A stretch of 64,000 nt of DNA, taken from Streptomyces sp. NRRL B-1347 (GTDB taxonomy: Bacteria > Actinomycetota > Actinomycetes > Streptomycetales > Streptomycetaceae). Both the position numbers and the translations under genes were made by a program. Below the pieces are notes generated by a model. The model saw only the letters and a program-made list of their open reading frames with translations, was not told the DNA's origin and searched no databases. The stretch spans positions 30,941 through 94,940 of the forward strand of contig NZ_JOJM01000025.1 of the NCBI RefSeq assembly GCF_000720325.1, written 5' to 3'. The number at the start of each line of letters is the position of its first letter. The first letter of the stretch is position 1. Positions 18,982 to 27,296 of this stretch are shown here, piece by piece.

Positions 18982-19983
18982 TCACGCCGGGCCTCCGAAG
19001 GTCAGCGGGAGGTTGTCGATGAGGCGGGTGGTGCCGACCTTGGCGGCGACGGCGAGCACCGCGTCGCCCTGGTGGCCGCGTGCGACCGGCCGGAAGTCCG
19101 ACGGGTCGACGAGCGCCGCGTAGTCCAGGACGAGCGGGGGCCGGAGGCGTGCCGCCTCGTCGAGGACCTGCCGCGCGGCCGCGAGGACGGCCTCGGGGCC
19201 CGCGGGCGCGGCCTGGGCGACCGCGTGCGCGTCGGCTGCCGCGCGGGACTCGCCGAGCGCGTTCAGCGCGTCCGCGCGCGCGGGGGTGGCCGGGGCGAGC
19301 GCGGCCCGCGCGCGCAGGGCCTCCTGCGCGGCGTGCCGGTCGCGGCCCGCGAACAGGGCGCGGGAGAGCGCGAGCGCGGTGTGGCGCTCGGCCGGGGACA
19401 GATAGCGGTTGCGGCTGGAGCGGGCGAGGCCGTCCTCCTCGCGGACCGTCGGTATGGCGACGATCTCCACGGGGAAGTTCAGATCCCGCGCCATGCGGCG
19501 GATCAGGGCGAGCTGCTGGGCGTCCTTCTGGCCGAACAGCGCCACGTCGGGGGCCGTCAGGTGCAGCAGCTTGGCGACGACGGTGAGGACGCCGTCGAAG
19601 TGCCCGGGGCGCGTGGCGCCTTCGAGGACCGTGCCCATGGGGCCCGCGGTGACGCGGACCTGCGGCTCGCCCCCGGGATAGACCTCCTCCGCGGAGGGCG
19701 CGAACACGACGTCCGCGCCCGCCTGCTCGGAGGTCTTCACGTCGGCTTCCAGGGTGCGCGGATAGCGGTCCAGGTCCTCGCCCGCGCCGAACTGCAGCGG
19801 GTTCACGAAGACCGTGACGACGACCTCGCCGTCCTCGCCCGCGAGCCGGCGGGCCTCGCGGATCAGCGTGGCGTGGCCCTCGTGCAGGGCGCCCATGGTC
19901 ATGACGACGGCCCGGCGGCCGCTACGCGCGCGTGCGCGCAGTTCGCCGGCCGTGTGCAGGAGCCGGATCGGCGTGCCGCTCAT
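18982..19983 (-). CDS. panC: Pantothenate synthetase (pantoate--beta-alanine ligase)
   Basis: 333 aa. The ATP-binding motif [13 protein letters not shown] (HxGH type) is near residue 30. [19 protein letters not shown] and the KMSKS-like [12 protein letters not shown] motif are also present. It joins pantoate and beta-alanine to make pantothenate. There is a roughly 40-residue Ala-rich insertion near residues 225-280 ([20 protein letters not shown]). The ATG overlaps the stop of the upstream DUF2520 gene as ATGA, so the two are translationally coupled. Confidence 0.96.
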   Translation of the reverse strand: MSGTPIRLLHTAGELRARARSGRRAVVMTMGALHEGHATLIREARRLAGEDGEVVVTVFVNPLQFGAGEDLDRYPRTLEADVKTSEQAGADVVFAPSAEEVYPGGEPQVRVTAGPMGTVLEGATRPGHFDGVLTVVAKLLHLTAPDVALFGQKDAQQLALIRRMARDLNFPVEIVAIPTVREEDGLARSSRNRYLSPAERHTALALSRALFAGRDRHAAQEALRARAALAPATPARADALNALGESRAAADAHAVAQAAPAGPEAVLAAARQVLDEAARLRPPLVLDYAALVDPSDFRPVARGHQGDAVLAVAAKVGTTRLIDNLPLTFGGPA

Positions 19984-20978
19984 CGGTCTCCTCCGTCCGC
20001 TTCGCCGTCGCGGAATCCCTCGGTGCCGCCCGCCGCTCCTCCGGGGCCCGCGAGCACGCCGAGGAGGTCCTCGGCGAGCTCCGGCTTGAGGAGTCCGTGC
20101 GCGAGGGCGCGGTCGGCGGTGGCGCGGGCCATCGCCAGATACCCGGCGACGGTCTGCGGCGCGTGCTTGCGCAACTCGGCGACGTGCGCGGCGACGGTGC
20201 CCGCGTCCCCGCGCGCGACCGGTCCTGTCAGCGCGGCGTCGCCGGAGCGCAGGGCGTTGTCCAGGGCCGCGCCGAGGAGCGGGCCGAGCATGCGGTCGGG
20301 GGCGGTGACGCCCGCGCCGCGCAGCAGTTCCATGGCCTCGGCGACCAGGGTGACCAGGTGGTTGGCGCCGAGCGCGAGCGCCGCGTGGTACAGCGGCCGG
20401 GCCTCCTCGGCGATCCACTCGGGCTCGCCGCCCATCTCGATGACCAGGGCTTCGGCGGCGAGCCGCAGCTCCTCGGGCGCGGTCACGCCGAAGGAGCAGC
20501 CGGCCAGGCGCTGGACGTCCACGGGGGTGCCGGTGAAGGTCATGGCGGGGTGCAGCGCGAGCGGCAGCGCCCCGGCGCGCAGCGCGGGGTCGAGGATCTT
20601 CGTGCCGTACCGCCCGGAGGTGTGCACCAGGAGCTGTCCCGGGCGCACCGCGCCGGTCTCGGCGAGGCCTTCGACGAGACCGGGAAGCGCGTCGTCGGGC
20701 ACGGTCAGGAGCACCAGGTCGGCCTGGGCCAGGACCTGCGCGGGCGAGACCAGGGGCACGTCCGGGAGCATCTCCGCGGCCCGCCTGACGGAGCTGTCGG
20801 AGACGCCCGACACGGCCACCGGACGGTGCCCGGCGAGCTGGAGCGCCGCGGCCAGGGCGGGGCCGACGCGGCCCGCGCCGACGACGCCCACGGTGAGCCG
20901 CGCGGGCCGGTCCTTGGGGTCGGGGCCGCGGCCCGCTCGGGGGTCGGAGTGCCGCTCCGGCCGGTGAGGTGCGTTCAC
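19980..20978 (-). CDS. Rossmann-like and DUF2520 domain protein, pantothenate-operon dehydrogenase
   Basis: 332 aa from the GTG at 20978. After a 28-residue basic/Pro-rich lead comes a Rossmann NAD(P)-binding motif, [18 protein letters not shown] strand [14 protein letters not shown] and the segment HPAMTFTG are characteristic of the DUF2520 family, which is related to pyrroline-5-carboxylate and ketopantoate reductases. The C-terminal half is helical. It leads the panC-nadB-nadC-coaX run and overlaps panC by 4 bp, so a redox step in pantothenate synthesis (ketopantoate reduction) is a reasonable inference. The substrate is not proven. Confidence 0.85.
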   Translation of the reverse strand: MNAPHRPERHSDPRAGRGPDPKDRPARLTVGVVGAGRVGPALAAALQLAGHRPVAVSGVSDSSVRRAAEMLPDVPLVSPAQVLAQADLVLLTVPDDALPGLVEGLAETGAVRPGQLLVHTSGRYGTKILDPALRAGALPLALHPAMTFTGTPVDVQRLAGCSFGVTAPEELRLAAEALVIEMGGEPEWIAEEARPLYHAALALGANHLVTLVAEAMELLRGAGVTAPDRMLGPLLGAALDNALRSGDAALTGPVARGDAGTVAAHVAELRKHAPQTVAGYLAMARATADRALAHGLLKPELAEDLLGVLAGPGGAAGGTEGFRDGEADGGDR

Positions 20979-21113
20979 GCGATGACGCCTTCCGTTCCAG
21001 TCCGCTCGGGGTACCGGACGATTTCTCGTCATGCTAACGCTATCCGTCGGCGCGGCGCCGTCGGCTGTCCACAGGCTGTGGGCATTCGTACGACCGCGCG
21101 GGATCATCTGTGG

Positions 21114-22352
21114 ATGACCGATCACGAAGCGCGGGGCGACGCGCTCGCTCCGCAGGAGAACCCCGAGGCAGCCGGGCCGGAAGACCGGCGCGAGGACCCC
21201 GGGGCGGCCGGGCCCGGGGGCGGGGGCGAACCCGACGAGCAGGACCGGCGCATCGCGGCCGCGCGGGGCGCCCGGCGGGTCCTCTGCCGCCTCCCTGCGG
21301 CCGTTTCGCTGGGCGAGCGCCTCAGCGCCCTCGCGGCGGACGCGGCGGACGTCGCGGACCTGGAGGGGCCCGCCGACATGTACGGCGATGGCGTGGTCGC
21401 CGACCTGGAGGACGAGGTCGCGCGGCTGCTCGGCAAGGAGGCCGCCGCGTTCTTCCCGACGGGCACGATGGCGCAGCAGGTGGCGCTGCGCTGCTGGGCG
21501 GGCCGCACCGGCAACGCGACGGTGGCGCTGCACCCGCGCTCCCACCCGGAGGTCCACGAACGGGACGCCCTGGTCACGGTGAGCGGCCTGCGCACGGCGC
21601 ACCCCACGGACGCCCCGCGCCCGCCCACGGCCGACGAGGTGCGGGACTTCGAGGAGCCCTTCGGCACGCTGATGCTCGAACTGCCCCTGAGGGAGCCCGG
21701 TTTCCTGCTGCCCACCTGGGACGAGCTCCAGGAGGTGGTGGCCGCGGCCCGCGAGCGGGACGCCGTGGTCCACTTCGACGGCGCCCGGCTGTGGGAGTGC
21801 GCGCCGCACTTCGGCCGCCCCCTGGACGAGATCGCCGGGCTCGCGGACAGCGTGTACGTGTCGTTCTACAAGTCCCTGGAAGGGGTCGCGGGCGCCGCGC
21901 TCGCCGGTCCGCAGACCCTAGTGGAGGAGGCCCGGGCGTGGCGGCACCGCTACGGAGGGCTCGGTTTCCAGCAGTTCCCGACCGCCCTTTCGGCGCTGCT
22001 CGGCCTGCGGAACGTGTTGCCGCGCCTGCCGGAGTACGTCGCCCACGCGCGCGTGGTCGCCGACGCGCTGCGCGAGGCCCTGGAGGCCTCCGCGGTGCCG
22101 TGGGCACGCGTGCACCCCGAGCCGCCGCACACCCACCAGTTCCAGGTGTGGCTGCCGTACCCGCCCGAGGTGCTGAACGAGGCGGCGCTCGCCCAGGCCG
22201 AGGAGACGAAGACCCTGCTGTTCTGGCGCTGGTTCGCCGACGGCCCGCCCGGCCTGTCCGTCACGGAGGTCACCGTGAACGGCCCCGGCCTGGCGTGGAC
22301 GGCCGACGACGTCAAGGAAGCGGTCGCGGAGTTCGTACGCCGCCTCCCCTGA
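21114..22352 (+). CDS. PLP-dependent threonine-aldolase-like (beta-eliminating lyase) enzyme
   Basis: 412 aa. The first 45 residues are a disordered Pro/Gly/Glu/Asp lead. The fold-type I PLP domain follows: MYGDGVVADLEDEVARLLGKEAAAFFPTGTMAQQVAL at the N-terminal face, VHFDGARLWECAPHFG (PLP-contacting Asp), and the lysine in VYVSFYKSLEGVAG. The family splits L-threonine or allo-threonine to glycine and acetaldehyde, or does related beta-eliminations. The ATG is probably leaderless or nearly so; no clear Shine-Dalgarno is seen. Its last 41 bp overlap a small gene on the opposite strand. Confidence 0.88.
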   Translation: MTDHEARGDALAPQENPEAAGPEDRREDPGAAGPGGGGEPDEQDRRIAAARGARRVLCRLPAAVSLGERLSALAADAADVADLEGPADMYGDGVVADLEDEVARLLGKEAAAFFPTGTMAQQVALRCWAGRTGNATVALHPRSHPEVHERDALVTVSGLRTAHPTDAPRPPTADEVRDFEEPFGTLMLELPLREPGFLLPTWDELQEVVAAARERDAVVHFDGARLWECAPHFGRPLDEIAGLADSVYVSFYKSLEGVAGAALAGPQTLVEEARAWRHRYGGLGFQQFPTALSALLGLRNVLPRLPEYVAHARVVADALREALEASAVPWARVHPEPPHTHQFQVWLPYPPEVLNEAALAQAEETKTLLFWRWFADGPPGLSVTEVTVNGPGLAWTADDVKEAVAEFVRRLP

Positions 22353-22548
22353 GGCCGTGCAGGAGCCGGTGGAGGGCGGACCGCAGGCGTCCGTGCGCGG
22401 GGCGTTCGTGGATCACGGCGTTGAAGCGGCCGTAGTCGCGCACCTCGCGCACGACCTGCCAGTCGTGGACGCCGGGCGCGGGCGGCGCGGCCTGCCCGTG
22501 CTGGGCGGCGCGGTAGCTGTCGAGCAGGAACTGCTGGGTGACACTCAT
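22312..22548 (-). CDS. Small unknown protein, MSVTQQFLLDSYRAAQHG family
   Basis: 78 aa. The N-terminus is hydrophilic (MSVTQQFLLDSYRAAQHG), a Pro/Ala linker follows, then HDWQVVREVRDYGRFNAVI and an Arg/His-rich basic tail. It has no signal peptide or membrane helix. Close relatives beginning the same way occur across Streptomyces without known function. It overlaps the 3' end of the aldolase-like gene by 41 bp. It is divergent from the ArsR-type gene at 22834, so the palindrome at 22768-22798 could act on both. Confidence 0.6.
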   Translation of the reverse strand: MSVTQQFLLDSYRAAQHGQAAPPAPGVHDWQVVREVRDYGRFNAVIHERPAHGRLRSALHRLLHGLRGGGVRTPRPLP

Positions 22549-22767
22549 GGCGTACGACCTTTCATGGCAAATGGTACTTAACGGGCACCGCAGAGGCAGC
22601 GGAGCCCGTCGGGCGATCGAGGGCGAGGGAGCCGGAAGAGACGAAGGAGCCGGAAGACGAGGGAGCGGGGAGGGGACGGGCCGCGGAGAGCGGCCCCGTC
22701 CTGGCGGGGCGGCGACATCGGCGCCCCGGCGATGACTCAAGCCTGCGCCAGACCCACGGGCCGCGTC
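22549..22767. other. Gene-free stretch with GGAGCCGGAAGA purine repeats
   Basis: The region between the 78-aa gene and the ArsR-type gene has a purine-rich part (22615-22690) with a repeated GAGCCGGAAGA unit. It has no coding character. The ArsR-type palindrome follows immediately. Confidence 0.5.
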
Positions 22768-22798
22768 CCGCCGATTGACGCCAGTCGTCAATCGGCGG
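22768..22798. promoter_or_regulatory. Candidate operator of the DUF5937/ArsR regulator
   Basis: CCGCCGATTGACG (22768-22780) and CGTCAATCGGCGG (22786-22798) are perfect 13-bp arms around a 5-bp spacer, ending 35 bp before the regulator's ATG. The left arm contains TTGACG, a possible -35 box. A regulator bound here would block or shape its own promoter. Confidence 0.7.
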
Positions 22799-22833
22799 CG
22801 GCGCTGTCAGTGGCCCGGTGCACCATAGGGACC

Positions 22834-23943
22834 ATGAGCGTGACCATCGACATCACCGGCCTGACGCCGGAGCGGGTCCATGTCGTGCCCTCGCCCCTCG
22901 CCGAGCTCGGCATGGCGCTGCACGCGCTGTCCGAGACCGGCCACCACCCGGGACTCCAGGGCTGGGCGTCGGCGGTCAACGCGCGCCTGGACCAGAGCCT
23001 GGCGGACCGCCTGTGCGAGGCGGACTTCCTGTGGCGGACGACGTTCTCGGACGTCTTCGCGCCCTTCGCGGGCATCCCCGGCAAGCGCACCCTGCCCGGC
23101 GCCACGCTCGCCGAGGAGCTCGACCAGCTGGACAAGCTGACGGACGAGCAGTTCGTGGACGCCGCCCTGGAGTTCACCTGCCAGCTCGCCTACGACCAGA
23201 ACCGCGTCACGGACCCGCTGAACGACCCGGCGATGGGCCGCCACGCCCTGGAGCTCGCCGCCGCCCGGGGCGAGCACCAGGTGGCGTTCACCGAGCGGCT
23301 CCTGGACGACCCGCCCGCCGTGCGCGGCTGGTTCCGGCAGCTGATGCAGGACTGCGACGAGGCGTTCTTCTCCGACACCTGGGCCCGGCTCAGCCACCAG
23401 CTCGCCGCGGACGCCCGGCACAAGACCGAGCTGCTGCGCCGCAAGGGCCTCGGCGAGGCCCTGAAGGCGATGTCCGGGGCGGTGACCCTGGACGAGGAGG
23501 CCCGCCGCATCACGGTCGACAAGATGGCGTCGGGCCACACCAGGACGGCCGAGGGCGGCCTCGTCCTGGTGCCGACCAGCCTCGGCTGGCCGCACGTGAT
23601 GGTCCTCCACCGGTACGGCTGGCAGTCCTCGATCACCTACCCCATCAGGTCCCCCGGCCTGACCGAGCCCGCATCCGTGGAGCAGCTCACGCGCCGCATG
23701 GCCGCGCTGTCGCACCCGGTGCGGATGCGCCTGTGCCGCCACCTCGCGCGGGGCGCGTACACCACCGGTGAGCTGGCGGACGCCCACGGCATGACGGCTC
23801 CGGAGATATCCCGGCACCTGAGCGTCCTGAAGAAGGCCGAGCTGATCACCACGCGCCGCCGCGGCCGGTACGTGCAGCACCAGCTGGACCTGGGCGTGGT
23901 CTCACGGCTCGGCAGCGAGTTCATCGAGGGCGTGCTCCGTTAG
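22834..23943 (+). CDS. DUF5937 / ArsR-family winged-helix regulator
   Basis: 369 aa. Residues 1 to about 285 are the DUF5937 sensor domain, mostly helical, ending with GWPHVMVLHRYGWQSSITYPI. The last 75 residues are an ArsR-type winged HTH: RRMAALSHPVRMRLCRHLARGAYTTGELADAHGMTAPEISRHLSVLKKAELITTRRRGRYVQ. No metal-binding Cys cluster is seen, so the ligand is probably not a metal. A long perfect palindrome directly upstream suggests autoregulation. There is no obvious target gene on the plus strand downstream. Confidence 0.88.
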   Translation: MSVTIDITGLTPERVHVVPSPLAELGMALHALSETGHHPGLQGWASAVNARLDQSLADRLCEADFLWRTTFSDVFAPFAGIPGKRTLPGATLAEELDQLDKLTDEQFVDAALEFTCQLAYDQNRVTDPLNDPAMGRHALELAAARGEHQVAFTERLLDDPPAVRGWFRQLMQDCDEAFFSDTWARLSHQLAADARHKTELLRRKGLGEALKAMSGAVTLDEEARRITVDKMASGHTRTAEGGLVLVPTSLGWPHVMVLHRYGWQSSITYPIRSPGLTEPASVEQLTRRMAALSHPVRMRLCRHLARGAYTTGELADAHGMTAPEISRHLSVLKKAELITTRRRGRYVQHQLDLGVVSRLGSEFIEGVLR

Positions 23944-23971
23944 CCGGAGGCAACGGCGTTTTCGCGCTGAC

Positions 23972-24082
23972 GCGCTCGTCCTCAAACGCCGGGCGGGCTG
24001 GATGGTGCCGTACAGGCCGGATCCTGCCTGCGGGCCCGCACCTGAGGTCCTTCAGCCCGTCCGGCGTTTGAGGACGAGGCGC
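23972..24082. repeat. Inverted pair of a dispersed Streptomyces intergenic repeat
   Basis: The left copy (23972-24000) and right copy (24053-24082) are near-perfect reverse complements, with one substitution and one inserted base. They share the core CTCAAACGCCGG or its complement. The pair could fold into a long hairpin acting as terminator between the convergent ArsR-type and response-regulator genes. A third diverged copy lies at 56481-56519. From experience this core recurs in intergenic regions across Streptomyces chromosomes. Confidence 0.75.
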
Positions 24083-24154
24083 TGAGCGCCAATAAGAGCA
24101 GGGCACGAGGGGCGCCAGCCTCCGGACCGGGAAGAGCGCGGCCCCGCGAGGGGC

Positions 24155-24829
24155 TCAGCCCGCGCCGCCGCCCGCGCGCACGAGACCCGTCTCGTACGCG
24201 AGCACCACGACCTGCACCCGGTCCCGCAGGCCCAGCTTGGTCAGGATGCGGCCCACATGGGTTTTCACGGTCGCCTCGGACAGCACGAGGCGGGCCGCGA
24301 TCTCGCCGTTGGAGAGCCCCTGGGCGACGAGGATCATGACCTCGCGCTCGCGCTCGGTGAGCCGCTCCAGCTCCTTGTGCTGCGGCTGCCCCGCCGAGCC
24401 CGGCAGCATCGGCGCGAACCGGTCCAGCAGGCGCCGCGTCGTGGACGGCGCGACCACCGCGTCGCCGCTGTGCACGGACCGGATCGCGGCGAGCAGCTCG
24501 CCGGGCGGCACGTCCTTGAGCATGAACCCGGACGCGCCCGCCTTCAGGCCCGAGAAGGCGTACTCGTCGAGGTCGAAGGTGGTCAGGATCAGCACCTTCG
24601 GGGGGTTGGGCGCGGCGCAGATGCGGCGCGTCGTCTCCACGCCGTCCAGCTTCGGCATGCGCACGTCCATCAGAACCACGTCGACCGCCGTGGCCCGCAG
24701 CTCCTGCAGGGCCTCCACGCCGTCGCCCGCCTCGGCGACGACCTCCATGTCCGGCTGGGCGGCGAGGACCATCCGGAATCCGGTGCGCAGCAGCACCTGG
24801 TCGTCGACGAGCATCACGCGGATGGACAT
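24155..24829 (-). CDS. NarL/LuxR-type response regulator
   Basis: 224 aa. The receiver domain (1-120) has the acidic pair D9-D10, phosphoacceptor Asp 55 in VVLMDVRMP and the Lys of GFMLKDVPP. The C-terminal LuxR HTH (about 155-220) has LTEREREVMILVAQGLSNGEIAARL and VKTHVGRILTKLGLRDR. The upstream kinase gene is 126 bp away in the same orientation and is the obvious partner. The targets are unknown; the flanking genes show no shared motif that I can see. Confidence 0.94.
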   Translation of the reverse strand: MSIRVMLVDDQVLLRTGFRMVLAAQPDMEVVAEAGDGVEALQELRATAVDVVLMDVRMPKLDGVETTRRICAAPNPPKVLILTTFDLDEYAFSGLKAGASGFMLKDVPPGELLAAIRSVHSGDAVVAPSTTRRLLDRFAPMLPGSAGQPQHKELERLTEREREVMILVAQGLSNGEIAARLVLSEATVKTHVGRILTKLGLRDRVQVVVLAYETGLVRAGGGAG

Positions 24830-24955
24830 CACACGGTCCCTTCGGGGTGGATCGGTGGCGAAAACGTCGGCAGAACGGTCGGGAGCGGGCCGAAACAGCA
24901 CTCCACAGGCGGAGTCAACCACGGCCGTACGGCCGCGGTGCACCGGTGACAGGTG

Positions 24956-26158
24956 TCAGTGTGCGGGTTTGAGAGGCAGCAGCGCACTGATGCGGAATCC
25001 GCCCCCCGGCCGCGGGCCCGCGTCCAGGGTGCCGCCGACCATGCCGACGCGCTCGCGCATGCCGATCAGGCCGTGCCCGCTGCCGTCCGCGCCGCCGTCC
25101 TCGTAAAGCTCGTGCGGGGCGCCCTTGCCGTCGTCCTCGACGAGCAGCCCGAGGCCGTCGTCGAAGTAGACGAGCCGGACGCTGGCACCGGCGTTCTCAC
25201 CGCCGTGCTTGCGGGTGTTGGTGAGGGCCTCCTGCACGATGCGGTACGCCGTCAGCTCCACGCCGCTGGGCAGCGGGCGCGGGGTGCCCTCGACCTTGAA
25301 GTCGACCGGCAGACCGGCGCCGCGCACCTGCTCGATCAGCTCGTCGAGCTGCTCGACGTCCGGCTGCGGGACGTACTCCCCGCTCTCCTCGGGCTCGCCG
25401 GTGCGCAGCACGCCGAGCAGCCTGCGCATCTCCGCGAGCGCCTGGCGCCCGGTGCCGGAGATCGTCGCGAGGGCCTGCTTGGCCTGGTCGGGCGCCGCGT
25501 CCAGGACGTACGCGGCGCCGTCGGCCTGGACGACCATCACCGACACGTTGTGCGCGACGACGTCGTGCAGCTCGCGGGCGATGCGGGCCCGCTCGGCCGC
25601 GACCGCGACCTTGGCCTGCGCCTCGCGCTCCTTCTCCAGGCGGGCGGCGCGCTCCTCCAGCTGCGCGAAGTAGGCGCGGCGGGTGCGGATCGAATCACCG
25701 AGCACCCAGGCGAGGGCGAACGGAACGATCATGAAGACGGTGTAGAGCACGTTGCCCCACGTGCCGGTCGACGGCTCCGGCCAGCGCAGCTGCGACAGCG
25801 GCGCGGCCGCCAGGCCGCCGGTGAGGGCGAACCGCGAGGCCCACTTGGGGCCGTCGGCCGCCGCCGTGTAGATGATCACGAGCATCGCGAAGTTCGCCAT
25901 GCTCGGCCGCACGTCGCCGGCCATCTGCGCGGCGCCGATCACCGCGGCGAGCACGAGCATGTGCTCCGTGAACCGGCGGCGCAGCGCCACCACCAGGCAC
26001 AGGCCGATGACGACCGGAATCACCAAGAGCGTCGGGTCGTGGCCTTCCGAGTCGGCGACGGCCACCACACTCAGCCCGGACAGACCGAGGAGGACGAACG
26101 CCCAGAAGGCGTCGACCCCCGTCGGGTGTCTGCGGAGAAAGTCATAGAGGCGCTGCAC
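24956..26158 (-). CDS. Two-component sensor histidine kinase (HisKA_3/DesK type)
   Basis: 400 aa from the GTG at 26158 (an ATG six codons upstream is also possible). Four to five membrane segments fill residues 15-155 with almost no extracellular sensor. A coiled-coil follows (RAYFAQLEERAARLEKEREAQ). The HisKA_3 dimerisation helix has the phosphoacceptor H198 in ELHDVVAHNVS. The HATPase domain has the N-box EALTNTRKHG and the GHGLIGMRERV G-box. Such short-loop kinases often sense the membrane or lipids. It pairs with the NarL-type regulator downstream. Confidence 0.93.
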   Translation of the reverse strand: MQRLYDFLRRHPTGVDAFWAFVLLGLSGLSVVAVADSEGHDPTLLVIPVVIGLCLVVALRRRFTEHMLVLAAVIGAAQMAGDVRPSMANFAMLVIIYTAAADGPKWASRFALTGGLAAAPLSQLRWPEPSTGTWGNVLYTVFMIVPFALAWVLGDSIRTRRAYFAQLEERAARLEKEREAQAKVAVAAERARIARELHDVVAHNVSVMVVQADGAAYVLDAAPDQAKQALATISGTGRQALAEMRRLLGVLRTGEPEESGEYVPQPDVEQLDELIEQVRGAGLPVDFKVEGTPRPLPSGVELTAYRIVQEALTNTRKHGGENAGASVRLVYFDDGLGLLVEDDGKGAPHELYEDGGADGSGHGLIGMRERVGMVGGTLDAGPRPGGGFRISALLPLKPAH

Positions 26159-26264
26159 GTAACCCAGCGTAGGCAACCGGTCCGGGCCCCCGGGTCAACC
26201 CGAGGAGCGATCCGTACGGCCTTCTCGTACTCCCCAAGGTGGAGGCCCGCATAGCCTTCTCGCT

Positions 26265-27296
26265 GTGACGCATGAGGCACAGCGAGCGGCAAGCCACTCC
26301 GCACGGGGCTGGCGGGAGGCCACGGAGGAGGCCCTGTACGGGCCGTACGGCTTCTACCGCCGCCCCGAGGGACCGGCGGGGCACTTCCGCACGTCCGTGC
26401 ACGCCTCGCCGCTGTACGCGGCCGCCGTGGCCCGGCTCCTGTGCCGCGTGGACGCCGTGCTCGGGCACCCGAAGGAAGTGGCGTTCGTGGACGTGGGCGC
26501 GGGCCGCGGCGAGCTGACGGCGGGCGTCCTCACGGAGCTGCCCGCCGACGTGGCGGCCCGCACGCGCGCGTACGCGGTGGAACGCGCCGCGCGCCCCGAA
26601 GGCCTCGACCCGCGCATCCAGTGGTGTGCCGCCCCGCCCGCCGGGGTGAGCGGTCTGCTGTTCGCCAACGAGTGGCTCGACAACGTCCCCGTGGACGTCG
26701 CCGAGACCGCCCCCGACGGCTCGGCCCGCTACGCCCTCGTCCACGACGACGGCACCGAGGAGCTGGGCGGCCCCGTGGCGGGCCCCGACGCCGACTGGCT
26801 GGCCCGGTGGTGGCCGCTGGGCACCGCACCCGGCCTGCGGGCGGAGATCGGCCGTCCCCGGGACGCGGCCTGGGCCTCGGCCGTGGCGACGCTGAGCCGC
26901 GGCCTCGCCGTCGCCGTCGACTACGCGCACACCCGGGATGCCCGGCCGCCCTTCGGGACGCTGACGGGCTTCCGCGAGGGCCGGGAGACGGCTCCCGTGC
27001 CGGACGGCGGCTGCGACATCACCGCGCACGTGGCGCTCGACGCCTGCGCCCTGCCCGGCAGCAGGCTGCTCACCCAGCGGGCCGCCCTCGCCGCCCTGGG
27101 AGTGAGCGGCGGGCGCCCGCCGCTGGCCCTGGCCACCACCGACCCGGCCGCGTACGTGCGCGCCCTCACGCGCGCGGGCGAGGCGGCCGAGCTGACCGCG
27201 CGGGGCGGGCTCGGCGACTTCGGCTGGCTGGCCCAGCCCGTCGGCACCGCGCTCGACGACCTACTTGTCGATGTCGCCGACCACGAAGAACAGTGA
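26265..27296 (+). CDS. MidA/NDUFAF7-type (COG1565) SAM-dependent protein methyltransferase
   Basis: 343 aa. The SAM loop [15 protein letters not shown] (G78-x-G80-x-G82) and the family signature [15 protein letters not shown] (Asn 135, Glu 136, Asp 139) mark it as a homologue of mitochondrial complex I assembly factor NDUFAF7. That enzyme symmetrically dimethylates an arginine of the NDUFS2/NuoD subunit. Its 3' end overlaps by 36 bp the 3' end of a nuoD-like gene on the other strand, so enzyme and likely substrate are encoded tail to tail. The start has no strong ribosome-binding site. Confidence 0.85.
   Translation: MTHEAQRAASHSARGWREATEEALYGPYGFYRRPEGPAGHFRTSVHASPLYAAAVARLLCRVDAVLGHPKEVAFVDVGAGRGELTAGVLTELPADVAARTRAYAVERAARPEGLDPRIQWCAAPPAGVSGLLFANEWLDNVPVDVAETAPDGSARYALVHDDGTEELGGPVAGPDADWLARWWPLGTAPGLRAEIGRPRDAAWASAVATLSRGLAVAVDYAHTRDARPPFGTLTGFREGRETAPVPDGGCDITAHVALDACALPGSRLLTQRAALAALGVSGGRPPLALATTDPAAYVRALTRAGEAAELTARGGLGDFGWLAQPVGTALDDLLVDVADHEEQ

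Noticed and set aside
15391..20978. Secondary-metabolite cluster in the pan/nad region
   Set aside because: All genes are primary cofactor enzymes in a conserved operon; no synthase or tailoring enzyme is present.
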